Shown in pieces: positions 24,959-36,694 of a stretch of 64,000 nucleotides of DNA (position 1 is the first letter of the stretch; each line of letters starts with the position of its first letter). Made by a program: the position numbers and the translations under genes. Origin of the DNA: Centropus unirufus (Eukaryota; Chordata; Aves; Cuculiformes; Centropidae); contig VYZI01000347.1 of the NCBI GenBank assembly GCA_013397695.1, forward strand, positions 364,101-428,100. Direction: 5' to 3'. The notes under the pieces are model-generated. The model saw only the letters and a list, made by a program, of their open reading frames with translations. It was not told the origin of the DNA and searched no databases.

Positions 24959-25180
24959 GCCCCGGGTCCGCCCGCTCCCCGTCTCTCCCTCCCGCGCCCT
25001 CTGGCGGCTGAGCGAGGCTCCGTTCCGCTCTCTCTCGACGAAAAGAGTCGTAATCGCCCCCAAAAAGACCCCGCTGCGGTGTGGAAATGGTCATCAGCGG
25101 CGGCTGCGGGGCTGGCGGAGCTGCTGTCGCCGTGTGCCTGGCTCTGGCAGCCGGCGAGGATAGGGCAGGGAAGGAGCTCC
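24945..25180. promoter_or_regulatory. CpG island, candidate promoter or insulator
   Basis: Dense CpG (roughly two dozen in about 235 bp by eye) begins where the minisatellite ends and stops before a CR1 copy at 25268. No TATA box or clear coding exon is attached. The island could be the promoter of an unrecognised transcript, an orphan island, or a CTCF-bound boundary, given the motif at 24994-25007. Open frames crossing it are Gly/Ala-rich low-complexity translations without family resemblance. Confidence 0.45.
24994..25007 (-). promoter_or_regulatory. Strong CTCF-type motif
   Basis: The plus strand reads gcgccctctggcgg. Its complement, CCGCCAGAGGGCGC, fits the vertebrate CTCF core (CCASYAGRKGGCRS) at thirteen of fourteen positions, the third base being G instead of A. 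It sits at the junction between minisatellite and CpG island, a typical setting for a CTCF site. Binding is inferred from the motif alone. Confidence 0.55.
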
Positions 25181-25267
25181 TGTATCCCCATCCTGCCTCA
25201 CCCAGCCCGGCTTCCCCCACTTGTGGGTTACAAACTGGGCTTTTCCTTCTAGTTCTTCTTTCTTCCA

Positions 25268-25582
25268 GTACTGAAAGGGGCTACAGGAAAGATGAGGACA
25301 GGATTTTTACAAGGGCACGCGGTGACAGGATGGCGGGCAGCAGCTTTAAACTGAGAGAGGGGAGGGTTAGATGAGATGTAAGGCAGAAATTCTACACTAT
25401 GGGGCACTGGCCCGGGCTGCCCAGGGAAGTCGTGGCTGCGCCATCCCTGGAGGTGTCCAAGGCCAGGCTGGATGGGGCTCTGAGCAACCTGATCCAGCAG
25501 AAGGTGTCCCTGCCCATGGGAGGGGGGTGGTACTGAGCGAACTTTGAGGTGCCTTCCATCCAATGGTTCTATGATTGATTCT
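25268..25582 (+). repeat. CR1 LINE, 3' end, sense
   Basis: Starts at actgaaaggggctacaggaaag, continues through gtgacaggatgg, the aattctacac segment and gggctgcccagggaagtcgtgg, and ends with the tail ggttctatgattgattct. About 315 bp are kept, relatively GC-rich and only moderately diverged. The element is truncated at its 5' end, as most CR1 copies are, and lies about 90 bp after the CpG island. Confidence 0.92.
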
Positions 25583-27977
25583 AATAAAGCTGGGATTTAT
25601 GTTCAAAATCCCCACAGGGCTCTTGCAGTGCAGTGGAGAAAAGGTCTGGATGGATCCTCACAAAGCCACAGTGAGCTGAGGATGGATTGACAGGCAGGGA
25701 GCTGTGGAGGGAATGGGACAGGAGCCAAGCAAACTGGCCTTTCTGGCAGCACCGCAGGAGTGAAAGAAGAAGAAACGCTGAAAGCGTTTGAAATGTGAAA
25801 CTTATATGTGGCATTTTTATTTTAAATGCTTGCTTTTTTTTTCCCCCTGTCTTTTAGCTGGTGAGAACTTATTCATTAGCAGCTCCCCCCAGTTCCTGTT
25901 TTTGAATTCTATTGAGGATGGTTTAAAGTTCCACACAGAGAATAAAAGAAGAGGCTGCTACAAGCTAAAGCTGCAGTTGCCAATTTAAAGCCTGACCTGG
26001 TCTTCCTAAAGGCAAGGAATTGTCATCCTGACTGTTAGACCAGCTTCACCAAAAAGCCCAGCGTGGAGCCTCAGGAGCCGTGCTGAAACCTGGCAAGCTG
26101 GCACAGGCACCAAGCTGGGATGTAGGGAACCTCTGGCTTTACTCACGGCCTTTTTTTACCCAGAGAGCAAAAGAGAGAGTGAGAAGAAGAAAGACTCAGG
26201 CCCTTCTTTCACATCAGCCTTGACGCTTGCCTGTGCTTTTTGTTGTATGGTGCATATTATGTACAGTAGTTTTTAGATTTGATTTTGGGTGTTCATCACC
26301 CCGGGGTAGTGGGGACAAAGGCTCAGCTGTAAAGGCAGGGGCTCCCAGGTCTAAATCTCCCCAAAAGAGGGTTAAGAGGGGGCATGGAGAGCTCTAGGTC
26401 TGCGCCTTATGTTGATTTTTCATGCTTGAAGGGATGATGATTGTGTTGGGGTAAAACTGAGAGCTTTTAAAACCTGGTTCATGTTTTCCAGACAGCACGA
26501 GGCACAAGTCTGCTTCTAGAATCTGTTAGTTCTGCAAAGAGAGAGCTGAGTGATTGTGTGGAAAAGCACCCTCAGCCTCCCTGGTCCCAAATTTGATGAC
26601 TTACCATAGCTTACACCTCCTGAATCTCACCAGGTCTGAGAGAGGTGCTCCAAGTAAGCACGTAGATTTCTGAGTGCTTAGGGACCACACCTTAAAGAAG
26701 AAACCTATCTTAGGTAGAGCTCTTTCTTCCTACATTTTCTGCTTTCCTTTCATTAAGCACCTAAAGATGCATGGGATGTAATATTTTTCTCTTTCTGTCC
26801 CCGTGAGGGGCTCTGCTGGATGGTACAGAAGCCTCAGTCTGCAGCCATCACAGAAGCTCAGTTCTGCCTGCAGATGGAGTCCCCCCAAAAAGCATTTGAC
26901 CAAACTATCCGCTACATAGGTGGAAATTCAGTGTCTGAAAAGACCTTCATCACAGCTGAAATTCACATCTCTCTATGATCTGTAAACTCAAAGACTGCTT
27001 ACCACGTCACTGGCTAACACTTCCCAGGCAGAAGACAAGTGATTTTTCTCCTATTGTTGCTCATTTTCTGCTTCAGCCAAAGCCTCCAAGGGGAGCTGCT
27101 CCAAGGGACAGGTGTTGCCTCAGTGACAGAGACCATGTATGCACTTCTTTCATGAATTGGGACTAATGTTGAGTATCAGGTACATGTAACAAAACCATTC
27201 TCGGAAAGTTTTGGGACAAATCAGTAAAGAGAAGCAGAAGCAGAAAGGACAGTCTTAGCTGTATGTGTCCCAGCTCCAGACAGACGTATCCAAATAAGGA
27301 TTTCACGTCTTTACATGCACTGCTGTATTTTACAAACCTAAACTCCAGCTTTTAAAGTCTTGGTGGAAAGGACAGCTGGATGGGGAAGAGCCATGGTGAA
27401 GTATTGAGCTGCTCTGTCAATATCCATCCCACATGGGGCATCACCTCCATCCACCCCCTGGAAATACCTCTGTAAGTAGACTGTGCACAATTTATACACA
27501 TCCATAGGTCCCTCTGAGGGACAATGCTTTCTAATTCTGACGTCTCTTGTCAGAACAGGTGGAATTGTTTGTAAATGGCTTCTCTAACTTACAAGGGTGG
27601 AGAATAAAGGAGTGACCTGTTAAATATAACATATTTAGGGCCTCAAAATGCTGTTGTCCAGGTTTCATGCCAAGGCTTATTAAACAAATGAAGCTGTTAG
27701 GGGATCAGAGGAATCACTGCATAGCGAAGGGTGTGATTTAGTGGTCCACCTGGCGAAGAGCCAGTAATCGGTGCTGGACCAATGTTGTTTAGTGGGAAGT
27801 GAATAGTGAGAAGTCTGTGCCTGCTGAGTATTGGACTTTTCCAAGCACATAAACACCACACAGACAGCAAGAGACACCTGAGGGACCACACTGAATCAAG
27901 TGGGCAAAATGTGGCAGATGCACTTGGGAGCAGCTCAGTGAACCTGGCTGCCCTCAGGTGCAGTGGATGTGGCTGTC
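25583..27977. other. Noncoding stretch, no gene seen
   Basis: No recognisable exon, RNA gene or repeat in about 2.4 kb. Short pyrimidine and A-rich runs only. Confidence 0.45.
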
Positions 27978-28180
27978 CTAGAATTGTCAGATGGTTTTTG
28001 TTTGAAGGGACCTCAAAGTCCATCCAATTCCAACTCCCCTGCTATAGTGCCATGGGCAGGGACACCTCCCACTTAATCAGATTGCTCAAAGTCTCATCCA
28101 ACCTGGCCTTGGATACCTCCAGGGATGGGACAGCCACCACTTCTCTGGGCAACCTGAGCCAGTGCTGGTTCAAAGATGGG
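27978..28180 (-). repeat. CR1 LINE fragment, 3' end, antisense
   Basis: The antisense 3'UTR is clear: ttgaagggacctcaaagtcc, then gccatgggcagggacacctcc, catccaacctggccttgg, cagggatggg and ttctctgggcaacctgagcc. The terminal octamer region is degraded (ctagaattgtcag). The 5' limit is approximate. Confidence 0.88.
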
Positions 28181-28234
28181 CTGTCGATGGGCTCAACGCA
28201 GAACTTCACAAATCTGAGACACGAGGACAAAAGC

Positions 28235-28425
28235 TGAATGCGAAAGGGCTAGGCGAGGCTGTGCCCTCCATCATCCCGGTCCATAGCCGCGGGTGCTGAG
28301 GCAGGAAGCGCGGGATGGGGGCAGCACACAGCCAGGAGAAAGAGCTCCTCGCTTGGCTGCTCCTGCTGCAGCGCTGCTGCCACGGTGTGGTGCTGGGGGG
28401 ATCCGGCGGTTCGGGTTTCTGTTCC
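28235..28425. promoter_or_regulatory. Small CpG-rich patch
   Basis: Around a dozen CpG occur in 190 bp, immediately beyond a CR1 fragment, including gccgcggg and gatccggcggttcggg. It is smaller and less dense than the islands at 25.0 and 63.7 kb. It may be a weak promoter, a first noncoding exon or a chance cluster. No coding continuation is recognised. Confidence 0.25.
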
Positions 28426-31140
28426 CATTCTGATGAAAATTCTGGTAGAACAAAGCCTGAACACAGAGTTCCAGCTATAAGAACGGTCTGCGTTGATAAA
28501 GAAAATTTTTTACTTTGCCTGGTTTTTGTTTGGTTGGGTTTTTTTAATTGTGCTATTATTTAAAATTTAAATTTGGGCTGTTTTCATTATTTTTACTGCT
28601 TTAATGCTACATACATGATAAAATGTTAAAAAATATTACAAAATTACCATAATTTTTCTATGCTTTAAGAAATATTTTGGTAACTGTGGGGCAATTTCCT
28701 TTGGAAAACTGAGTCCATACCCGTTTTGATATTTTAAGTGCTTTTTTTGAATCAGAATCAAAGTGTGTCTTGCAATATTGCCATCTTTTGTGGAACAGAA
28801 ACATCAACTTCCAGTCGGTTCTAGTCATTGTTTCCTTTCCTGTTTTTTCAGCCTTGTCTCCCATTCCAGAAGCCTTCCCTGGCTAAAGAAGCTCCCCAGG
28901 AGGCAGCTAAGTATTTCTTGGGTGCCTGTGAGGAAGGAGCTTGGTTCAGTGTAAGTACAGAACTCCAGTTTGCATCACGGATCTCCTACTGATGAAGTTA
29001 AAAGCACCCTTGGAAAGGAGCAATGTCCCCTGCCTGGTCACTCATTCCCATTCCCAGACACCCTGTCCCCTTGGCTGGCACCGGGACCGGTGTGGCAGCA
29101 CGATCACCCAGCTCTGCTGGGGCTCACTCGATGGAGGGCTGGGGTGAGGAGCAGGCAGGCAGCAGCAAGATGGACCCATGTCTCCAGACTGATTATGCCA
29201 GTGCCAGGTTACATCAGCTTGGAGACTTCATGACAATCTCTCTCCATGTGAGACAATAAAGCTTCAGAGCTGGACATCACCTAGAAAGGGGATGACGAGG
29301 GCATTTTACTGGCTCAGTTTGAAACTATAACCTGATGTCCTCTATGATCCTAAAGCCGAGCTCCAGGGGAAGATGGCAGAGGGTGGTTTCTGTGTGTCTC
29401 ATAGCTTGCACAGCAGTTTGGGTTTCTCCGCACTATTTTCCCTATTTAACTGTACAAACTGCTTCCAGAGGGATCTTGCCATACTGCCCCTCCCAATCCT
29501 TTTCTTCCCATTTTTTCCTCCCAGAGTTTCTTTTGTGAGTCTGGCAACTCTGTATTAATCATTCCTCCTCCTTGCAGCTCTGCAGGGGAATCTGCCCATC
29601 TGATGGCGTGGGTGGCATAGCTGGCGTTTAGATCACAGTTCGCTCGCTCTGAGTGCTCATCAGATTCACCGCACCCCTTCCCACCAGCAATGAACCTCTG
29701 CTTTGCAGGAAACCCATGCAACACGAGGAGATGCTTTATTAGAGCTGAACTGGGATCCAGTCTGGAAAACTGCTATTGATTTTCCAACTCAGGTGGCCTT
29801 TGGGAGTTGCCTCAGCATGGCTTCCGAAGGGCTAGGGACAACTGTGGGTGTCTTTGGAGCTGGATGCTGGCAGCTGCACCTTGCCATCCATATCACCACC
29901 TGAGCACAGTGGTGGTGCAAAACACGGTGCAACCACTCTGTAGGTGTTGCTGCTATTCTGGCCAGACAAAAGTGGGGTCATGTGGGACGCATTGAACCTG
30001 TCAGCTTCATGTGACTGAATCACTCAGCTGAGCGGTGGGAAGTATTTCAGTCATTGCATCATCTGCTTCTGACAGTGCTTCCCCTGTAAAAGGGAATAGA
30101 CCCTTTAAATTTCTATTTAAATACTTGTCTTGCTGCCTGCTGCTGCGTGGGCTCCAACTATGTGCAGTTGTACATAGGATTGCATCAGCCCAGGGCTGAT
30201 GCCCCTCACTGGTGCCCTGACCACCAGCCTCTGCAGAGCTGCCAGTGAAACTGTAAAACTTCTCATTCTTAAATACGGGAAAGGTGGTGGCAAATAAACC
30301 AGACAATTTACATCTCTGGGGACCACAGTTTTGGGATGATGCAGCTCAGGGCTAAGTCCCTCAATGTGAAGGCAAGGAGATACTCTGAGGGAGAGCAGTG
30401 AAAACAATTCCACTTTCCCCGTTCCTCCACAAAACCAGTCACTTACTCTGCATGTACAGGCTGGAGGACAAATTCCAGGGGTTATCACTGCTGTTGTGTG
30501 CTTAGGAGATTGGTGGGTGCAGTTGGCAGTGTAGTCCAAACCCTGAGACCATTGTCTGCCAGGCTTTGCAGAGCTGTGTTCAGCAGGGCAGTGGAGGAAC
30601 TGGGGGTTGGTGTTTCTGCACAGAAGCTGGTGGGTTTTTACTCCAAAGAAAGAGGCACAGATCTCCCCGAGGACCGTCAGCAGCAGCTGAGCCAATGGAA
30701 GCATTTGGAGTTGGTGTTGAAAGCCTTATGAGGCATCCTCCTCACAGAGGAAAACCCTCGGCAGGAGAGGAGCTTGCTGACTGCACGTGAACCAGACAGG
30801 GAAAGGAAGCTACTGGCACTGCAGCATTCCCTGTGAACAGCTTTGTCATCAGATGCTGCGAGCTGGACTCAAACCAAGAAGAAGAACATTTCCAAACCCA
30901 ATTACTGCTCACCCCTGCCAAGCCCCCTCCTCTGATTCATCACTTGCAGCAGAGCTGTGAAACATGGGTTCACCTCATCCTTTGGGGTCATCCCTGACAG
31001 CACAGCCAGTGACTGCGAGCCCACAAAGGAAAACAGGATCTTCCTCAGACCACATTTTGGGAGGCAATGGCTCAGAGTCAGAATGAAATCACCAAACACC
31101 ACGATGAGCCAAAACTAATGCAGTAGGTACTAGTGGGTGG
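28426..31140. other. Noncoding stretch, no gene seen
   Basis: Includes a strongly AT-rich section at about 28500-28690. The longest open frame (minus 30117-30704, 195 codons) has no family resemblance. No repeat is recognised. Confidence 0.4.
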
Positions 31141-31900
31141 TTTTGATCAACAGGCTAATAAAAGACACATCAAGTTTATACTTCAAGTTTATTACAGTAA
31201 TATAACCAGCTTAAATGATTTTCACAGCTAATAAACCTAGTTATATCAGCGCATGTATATATATTTTATTCCCAGCACGTTACAACCTTTGTATCTTTAA
31301 TCATGCAGTGAGTAATATACAAACACAACCATATGGAAGATATCTTTTTCCCCCTAAAAAAAGAGAAACCAAAATTACAAAAGTATGGCTTTGTAAGAAA
31401 GTTGTATCATACAACAAACATTCATTTGGCCTTGGGCAGAGCAACATTCACTTTTAGTGACCAGTAGTTGTTACTGCCATGCTGATGCCATCGGAAGAGG
31501 GTAATGCCCATCGACGTTAGCTGGAAACGGGTACCTATATACACTCAGAGTATGACAATGTTAAAAAATAATGTCAGGGATTAAGTGCCACATCTATTTA
31601 TGTGCTGAAGTCAGAATTACAGAGCCTTGAAGAACGCAAGTGTACAATTTCTGTTTTCCTCTAAACCTGCAAACATCAGGAGTGAGGCAATTGACTTAGA
31701 AAGCATTATGTCAGGTGCAAAGGGTGGTAATGAGGTCAGAATCTGGCCTGTCCTGCTAACAGTGCTGCAGGAACCGACAGAAGCATAGCGTTAGGAAATC
31801 ATGGGTGGGTCCCAGAGAACAGAAAAGCAAAGATGTAGGTTTAATAGATTTTATTTTAAAAATATGGATTTGAGAATGAGATACGGCTGCTCCCACAAAC
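31141..31900 (-). other. 3'UTR-like AT-rich block with polyadenylation signal
   Basis: On the minus strand AATAAA lies at 31188-31193, and 20-35 nt further downstream there is a GATGTGTCTTTT stretch, a good U/GU-rich downstream element. The 700 bp upstream on that strand are AT-rich, without open frames of note and with U-rich runs, as in a vertebrate 3'UTR. The nearest minus-strand coding region is the ANKRD9-family gene ending at 35804, so this could be its distal polyadenylation site, giving a 3'UTR of about 4.6 kb. It could equally belong to an unrecognised noncoding transcript. The link to the gene is inference. Confidence 0.35.
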
Positions 31901-34900
31901 ACTTTGCTGGGTGGTTATTGTTGCTGGTGAGCAGAAGCCTTGTGGTAGGCATTCAGGGTTAAAACATCCTTTCCAAGAGTGCAGTAGGGATGTCCTTTCC
32001 TGTTAGAAGCACAGAGCTCAGGATGTCAGGATGTCAGGAAAAGACTGCTGCCTTAAGGCAGGGATTGCTGATCTGTACAAGTACTGAGAGAATGTGATGG
32101 GTCTAACCAGGAGAGGGCAGGCAGAGACACAGACAGACACGCACACGCCTGGGCCCACACATCTGCACACACGTCTGCACACACACACAAGTGAATGCCG
32201 AGTTGGTTGTTGTTTTCACCCATGTGATACCCATCGAAATGGGGATCATACCCATTCACCCTACTGAGGTCCTTATGGTGCTGCTCCTCAAAAATAAAAA
32301 CATGTGACTTGCAGAGCCCCCCTGCAATCCCAAGGTCAGCCATGACTTTGTCCTTTCCCCTTTCTCTCTTGCTTTTGTTCTTTTCCCAGGTTCACAATAA
32401 AGACCTTGTCTGGGCTTACCCAGTCTGTAAATACACAAAGTGTAAACATCACAGAGCACCACGGCCCCTTTCTGATTAACAAAGTTGCTGCGTGTATTTC
32501 ATGCAAGCGTGGGGATGTCTCAAGACTAGGGACTGTCAGGAGATGGGGGTGATATTTTGAGTTTACTTTTGCTGATGACTTGGCTTGGAGAGAACGGAGA
32601 CAAAGAAACAACACAGGCAGGGCTGAGGTAGATTTGGCAGTGTCTGGTGTCACATCACTGTATGGAGCGGGAAGAGAAAGGGGATCTCAGACTAACAGGC
32701 AGATCACCCCAAGATAAGCAAACTAGGTTTAGGGAGAAGATTCCTGCACTCCGGCTGAAAGGTGCCCCATCCCTTACTCCTGTCACTGCAGGTGATGGAA
32801 TCATCACTGCAATGTTAATGGCCTTAAACTCTGGCCCAGCAGAACCGCATGTGGTGCTCAGCAGCAGAGGGCCAGCTGGTGCTTGTCCTCTTCTTAAAAC
32901 CAGGGAGAGGAGGAATAAACAGGCTGTGGAATGGGGGCAGCTGCCTGTTGCACTCTGAGCCGAGCCCAGCAGAGTTTTTGCGTGTTGGCTAGTGTTGGGC
33001 AGCAGCTTTCACCCAGGCTGTGGTACCAGACCCCAATCTGCCCCAGAGTTTGAGTTTCTTGAGCAGTTGTGGGGAATCTGTCTCTTATCCTCTGTTTGGC
33101 CTGGTGGACAGAGGCCACCTCCCACATGGACGAGTGCATGAATACAAGTTTTGCTGCCTGCCACAAACCCACTCAACAAGCCTGAAGTGCCTGAGCATTG
33201 GCCTTGGCCATCATCCATGACTCCTACAGTCAATCAGAGATCCCTGCACTATTTTAGGTCCCCTTGTCCCTGTGGGTTGCTCTGGCTCTCTGTACACAGC
33301 TCCTGCCTCTTAGAAACTGCTGCCTCATTAATGCCAAGAGCCCCTCCCTACCTCCTTTGATGTGTGAGTTAAACAGCCCTCCCCTCCCACCTTGCCTTTC
33401 TGAAACTCCTCATAGCACCAAAACTCTCCTGGTTTCGAGCCAGTGCAGTGACAGTTGAAATCCCTTCCCTCCTTCTCTGGGATCCCTGCTCCCAGAGCCT
33501 AATTACTATTCTAATAATATCCATCACCAGCCTCCTCCGCCTCTCGCCCACCGACATCCGGAGGAGATACCGCATTGCTGCTGGGGACCAGCCCAATCTC
33601 ACTCCTCCGGACTCCAGAGGTACCACAGGGGCCGTGCTTGGTGCAGTTGCTCTCATCAGCCTTGAGCAGCGAGTGCCTGCTTTGTCCCCTGCCTCCGGCC
33701 CCAGGTTTCTGGGGCTGGGGAGCCTCCAGGGCTTGACAGCAGCAGCTCAGCCACCGCTTACAATGCAGTTTGCCATGGGCTCTGCTTCCCAAGCCACGAC
33801 AGAACCTGTCGAGCTGTGGCCTCTCCCCAAAATCTGTGCCAAACACTGACCCTGAATTTCTCCACTGCCATTCACGTGCTCCCGCATCCCACAAAGAGGA
33901 ACAGACACAGATGGGGGAAGACATGCAGACCCCAAGGGCCTGGGTGGAAGGACACTGCAGCAGCAGGGATGTGGGATTCGAGGAGAAGAGTTAACTCCTT
34001 CATGGCCTGCTTCCCACTCATAGGCCTGAGCTGACATTTTGTGCACGTCACAGGCAATCCTGCACCTTCACCCAGCGCAGCAGGGGTGACACTGGCACCC
34101 AGGTGCTTCCATGGCACATGGAAAGGGCTGTACAGGAGGATTATCCCTCTGTCTCAAAAAGGGTGTTCCAGCTGGCTGAGCCCATCACACTGCACAGCCC
34201 TGCAGGAATTCTTTCCCTGGCACACAGAAGGTGCCCCATGTGCAGGGAATCCAACTTGGAACACGGGAGGTGCCCTGTGCACAGGGAATTCAAGCGGAAG
34301 TCCTGCACTGATGGGAAAAGGGCACAGCTCCAGCACGGCCACCTTGGCACAGGCAGGGAATTGCCGAGATGAGACACAATCCATTTTTGCACAAAGCAAC
34401 TGAGCTGGGAATGCACATCCTTTCTTAGCCAGAGGCTTGGAAAGGGGGTTTGTGCCCCACAGGCCTTGGCTCCAGATTTATTTAAAGAGATGAGTGATTT
34501 CTTCCCTCCAGTTCAGTACAGGTCTGGGAAACCGGCTATGCTGCTCCATCGGGGCAGAGGGGTGTACTTACAAATGGAAGAGATTTCTTGGGTCCAAGAT
34601 AAGGGATGTCCCCCAAAGCAGGCTGTGATCCTGCCACTGGTGCTGAGCACAGCCAGGAAAGCAGGACCAGCTCCTTGAATAGCCAGAGCTCTGCCTGGGC
34701 AGCTTGGCATGGAATTCTCAGGAAACAGGACAGCCCCACCTCCACATTCTGCAAACATAGCCTGCCGGTAGTGCACGGAGCACTGCACGGGAGCTGTTTT
34801 ATTTCCCAGAATCGGGCCCTCTGGCTGGACCTAGGTGTGGAAATACTATAAAAGATGAGAAGTGACAGCCTTTCACAGCAGAACATCAAACCCCGGCTGA

Positions 34901-35803
34901 GAACAGTCAACAAATGCAGGTGGCTCTGAGACACAGGGGGAAATCAACTCGGTGAGCTATGTCTCCCGTGGAAACATGTTTAGCCCAAAAACACAGGTCA
35001 AGGAGAAGTAATGCCACTTATGGAGCACGGGGCTTCCACTGGCCCTGGTCTGATTTCCTCTTTTTTTTGTTGGACAGCAGGGAAAATGGTTCCTTCCCCA
35101 TTGCACAGGTCCATAGAAGCATCAGGGCAGGGATTGCCTTTAACCCCCTCCTTCCCAGGTAAGAAGGGATGCTTCCTGATAGCTGTCCTGCCCGTCCCCA
35201 TCCCAGTTTCCTCAGGAATTTACAGCCTCTCTCTCTGAACTCTTGCCCTCATGCTCTGACCTGTTCAATAAAATCAGGTGCCCTGCAGAGCTGCTCTTCA
35301 TCCCCACAGCATCAAATGTGGGTGTTTTGGGTGTTACAGGATGCTGCTGCATTGTAAGAAAGGAAATCTGGTAGCAGAACCCTGTTGGAATAGGATGTTT
35401 TTCCTCCCAGCTCTGGAAGAACACTGTCTCCCAGTGACACCGTTTGCAAATCCCAGTAAGCACATCGTTCCTTTTCACCCCGGTGCCTTACACAGGACAG
35501 GGTTATCACGTTGAGAATGCAGATACACAGACCCCAGCGACAGCCAAGAAACCAAACATAACACATCTTGACTACAGTTAACCCTTCACATGCACAACGA
35601 CATAGTTAAAACAGGGAGGCTTTTGCCTGTAAAAGTGCCTACAATCAGTTAAAAAAAGACATTTAAAATCTTGTCACAAAACATTGGATTTTCCAGCACT
35701 GCCTGGTTGGTGAAGTACTGAGATCACACCAAAATGCAAAGGGGGAGGCAGGTGACCAGCTCTCCTAAGTTGCCTTTGAAAATCCAAGACCCAGTGAATA
35801 AAG
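31901..35803. other. Noncoding stretch downstream of the ANKRD9-family gene
   Basis: A degenerate CA-rich microsatellite lies at about 32125-32190. Minus-strand AATAAA signals at 34798-34803 and 34477-34482 are alternative ends for the ANKRD9-family mRNA, with less convincing downstream elements. Open frames on both strands (for example plus 33448-33849) resemble nothing known. Confidence 0.4.
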
Positions 35804-36694
35804 TCAAGGAAAAGAATTTACCACATTTTTTGTCGGTAGCTTTTTGCCATAGGATGGTAAGGGCTTTAGTGCCTGAGGTATGGGGAGTTCCTGGATGCTC
35901 TTAGGGAAGTGGGATGGTGGGAGAGTCTGAAGAATAGTTTGCATAGCTTGCAGGTATAAAGAAGCAGGTGTGTTCCCCACCAGGCTGTTGAACTTGTCTT
36001 CCCCCAGCAGAGCTGTCCAGTGGTCTGGGTGCTCCTGCAGAACTTTCCGCATCTTAAACTGTGGGTTGGGCATGAAGAGCAAGAGGTAGTCGAGGCAGAG
36101 CTTCTTGGATGCCACGTTGACTTTGGAGTCCCACATCTGCTCCAGGATGACGTCCAGCGGGGTAAGCCCTTTACTGTCCTCTATTCTGGGGGAAGCTCCA
36201 TTCCCAAGGAGGATGAGGACAGTCTCTGACCTCAGCAGCTCACAGGCAAGGTGCAGGGGGGTTTTCCCATCTTCCAGGTGAAAGCAGCCAGTCCTGTTGA
36301 TGTAGGAGTTCAAGCTGGGAAGCTTGTGTGCAATTTTGATGATCAGCCCTAAGATATCTCTCCTGTCGTATGTGACCGCCATGGCCAGGTGAGGAGCAGA
36401 GGATGGGCAGTAGCAGAAGTGCTCCCCAGGCACCTTGAGAGCCTCCTCTGGAAAATGAGACAGCAGATACTGAGCGTAAGGCAGGTGGTTATGCACCACT
36501 GCATAGAGAAGGGCTTCTGAAGGCGAGTAGGTCCTTAGGCTGGCGTTTTCCTCCCAGTAAAAATACTCCATAGTTCTCATGTCTTCCAGCATCCACACAG
36601 GCTTGTGATCTCGCACAGCCTGGTAGAACATGTAGGATAAGAACTTGCAGTGCCTGCTCTGATCATCCTGCAGGCTGGCCTGGTTGCCAGCCAT
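35804..36694 (-). CDS. ANKRD9-family ankyrin-repeat protein (ANKRD9-like), single exon, complete
   Basis: This is a 296-residue protein. It starts at ATG 36692-36694 in a strong Kozak setting (GAGCCATGG) and ends at TGA 35804-35806. Family signatures occur in the expected order: FYQAVRD (residues 23-29), LEDMR (36-40), YSPSEALLYA (56-65), PHLAMAV (101-107), the ankyrin consensus GKTPLHLAC (143-151), NGASP (165-169), GLTPLDVIL (176-184), LLGEDKF (229-235) and the C-terminal LPIPQALKPL (270-279). Human ANKRD9 is slightly longer (just over 300 residues) and is also encoded in one exon. ANKRD9 is reported as a substrate receptor of a cullin-5 ubiquitin ligase that acts on IMP dehydrogenase 2; whether this copy does so is inference. 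The N-terminus and several loops differ enough from the ANKRD9 sequence I recall that I favour a paralogue over the one-to-one orthologue. No signal peptide or membrane segment is visible. The frame is intact, so a pseudogene is unlikely. Confidence 0.93.
   Translation of the reverse strand: MAGNQASLQDDQSRHCKFLSYMFYQAVRDHKPVWMLEDMRTMEYFYWEENASLRTYSPSEALLYAVVHNHLPYAQYLLSHFPEEALKVPGEHFCYCPSSAPHLAMAVTYDRRDILGLIIKIAHKLPSLNSYINRTGCFHLEDGKTPLHLACELLRSETVLILLGNGASPRIEDSKGLTPLDVILEQMWDSKVNVASKKLCLDYLLLFMPNPQFKMRKVLQEHPDHWTALLGEDKFNSLVGNTPASLYLQAMQTILQTLPPSHFPKSIQELPIPQALKPLPSYGKKLPTKNVVNSFP

Noticed and set aside
24061..25011. A 316-codon plus-strand open frame rich in Ser, His, Gly, Pro and Thr, with long frames in the other two plus frames
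   Set aside because: All three frames are open because the minisatellite unit lacks stop codons. The translation is only the repeat, has no family resemblance and varies in every unit.
30117..30704. A 195-codon minus-strand frame rich in Cys and His
   Set aside because: The Cys/His pairs do not form a regular zinc-finger pattern and no family is recognised. Treated as chance.
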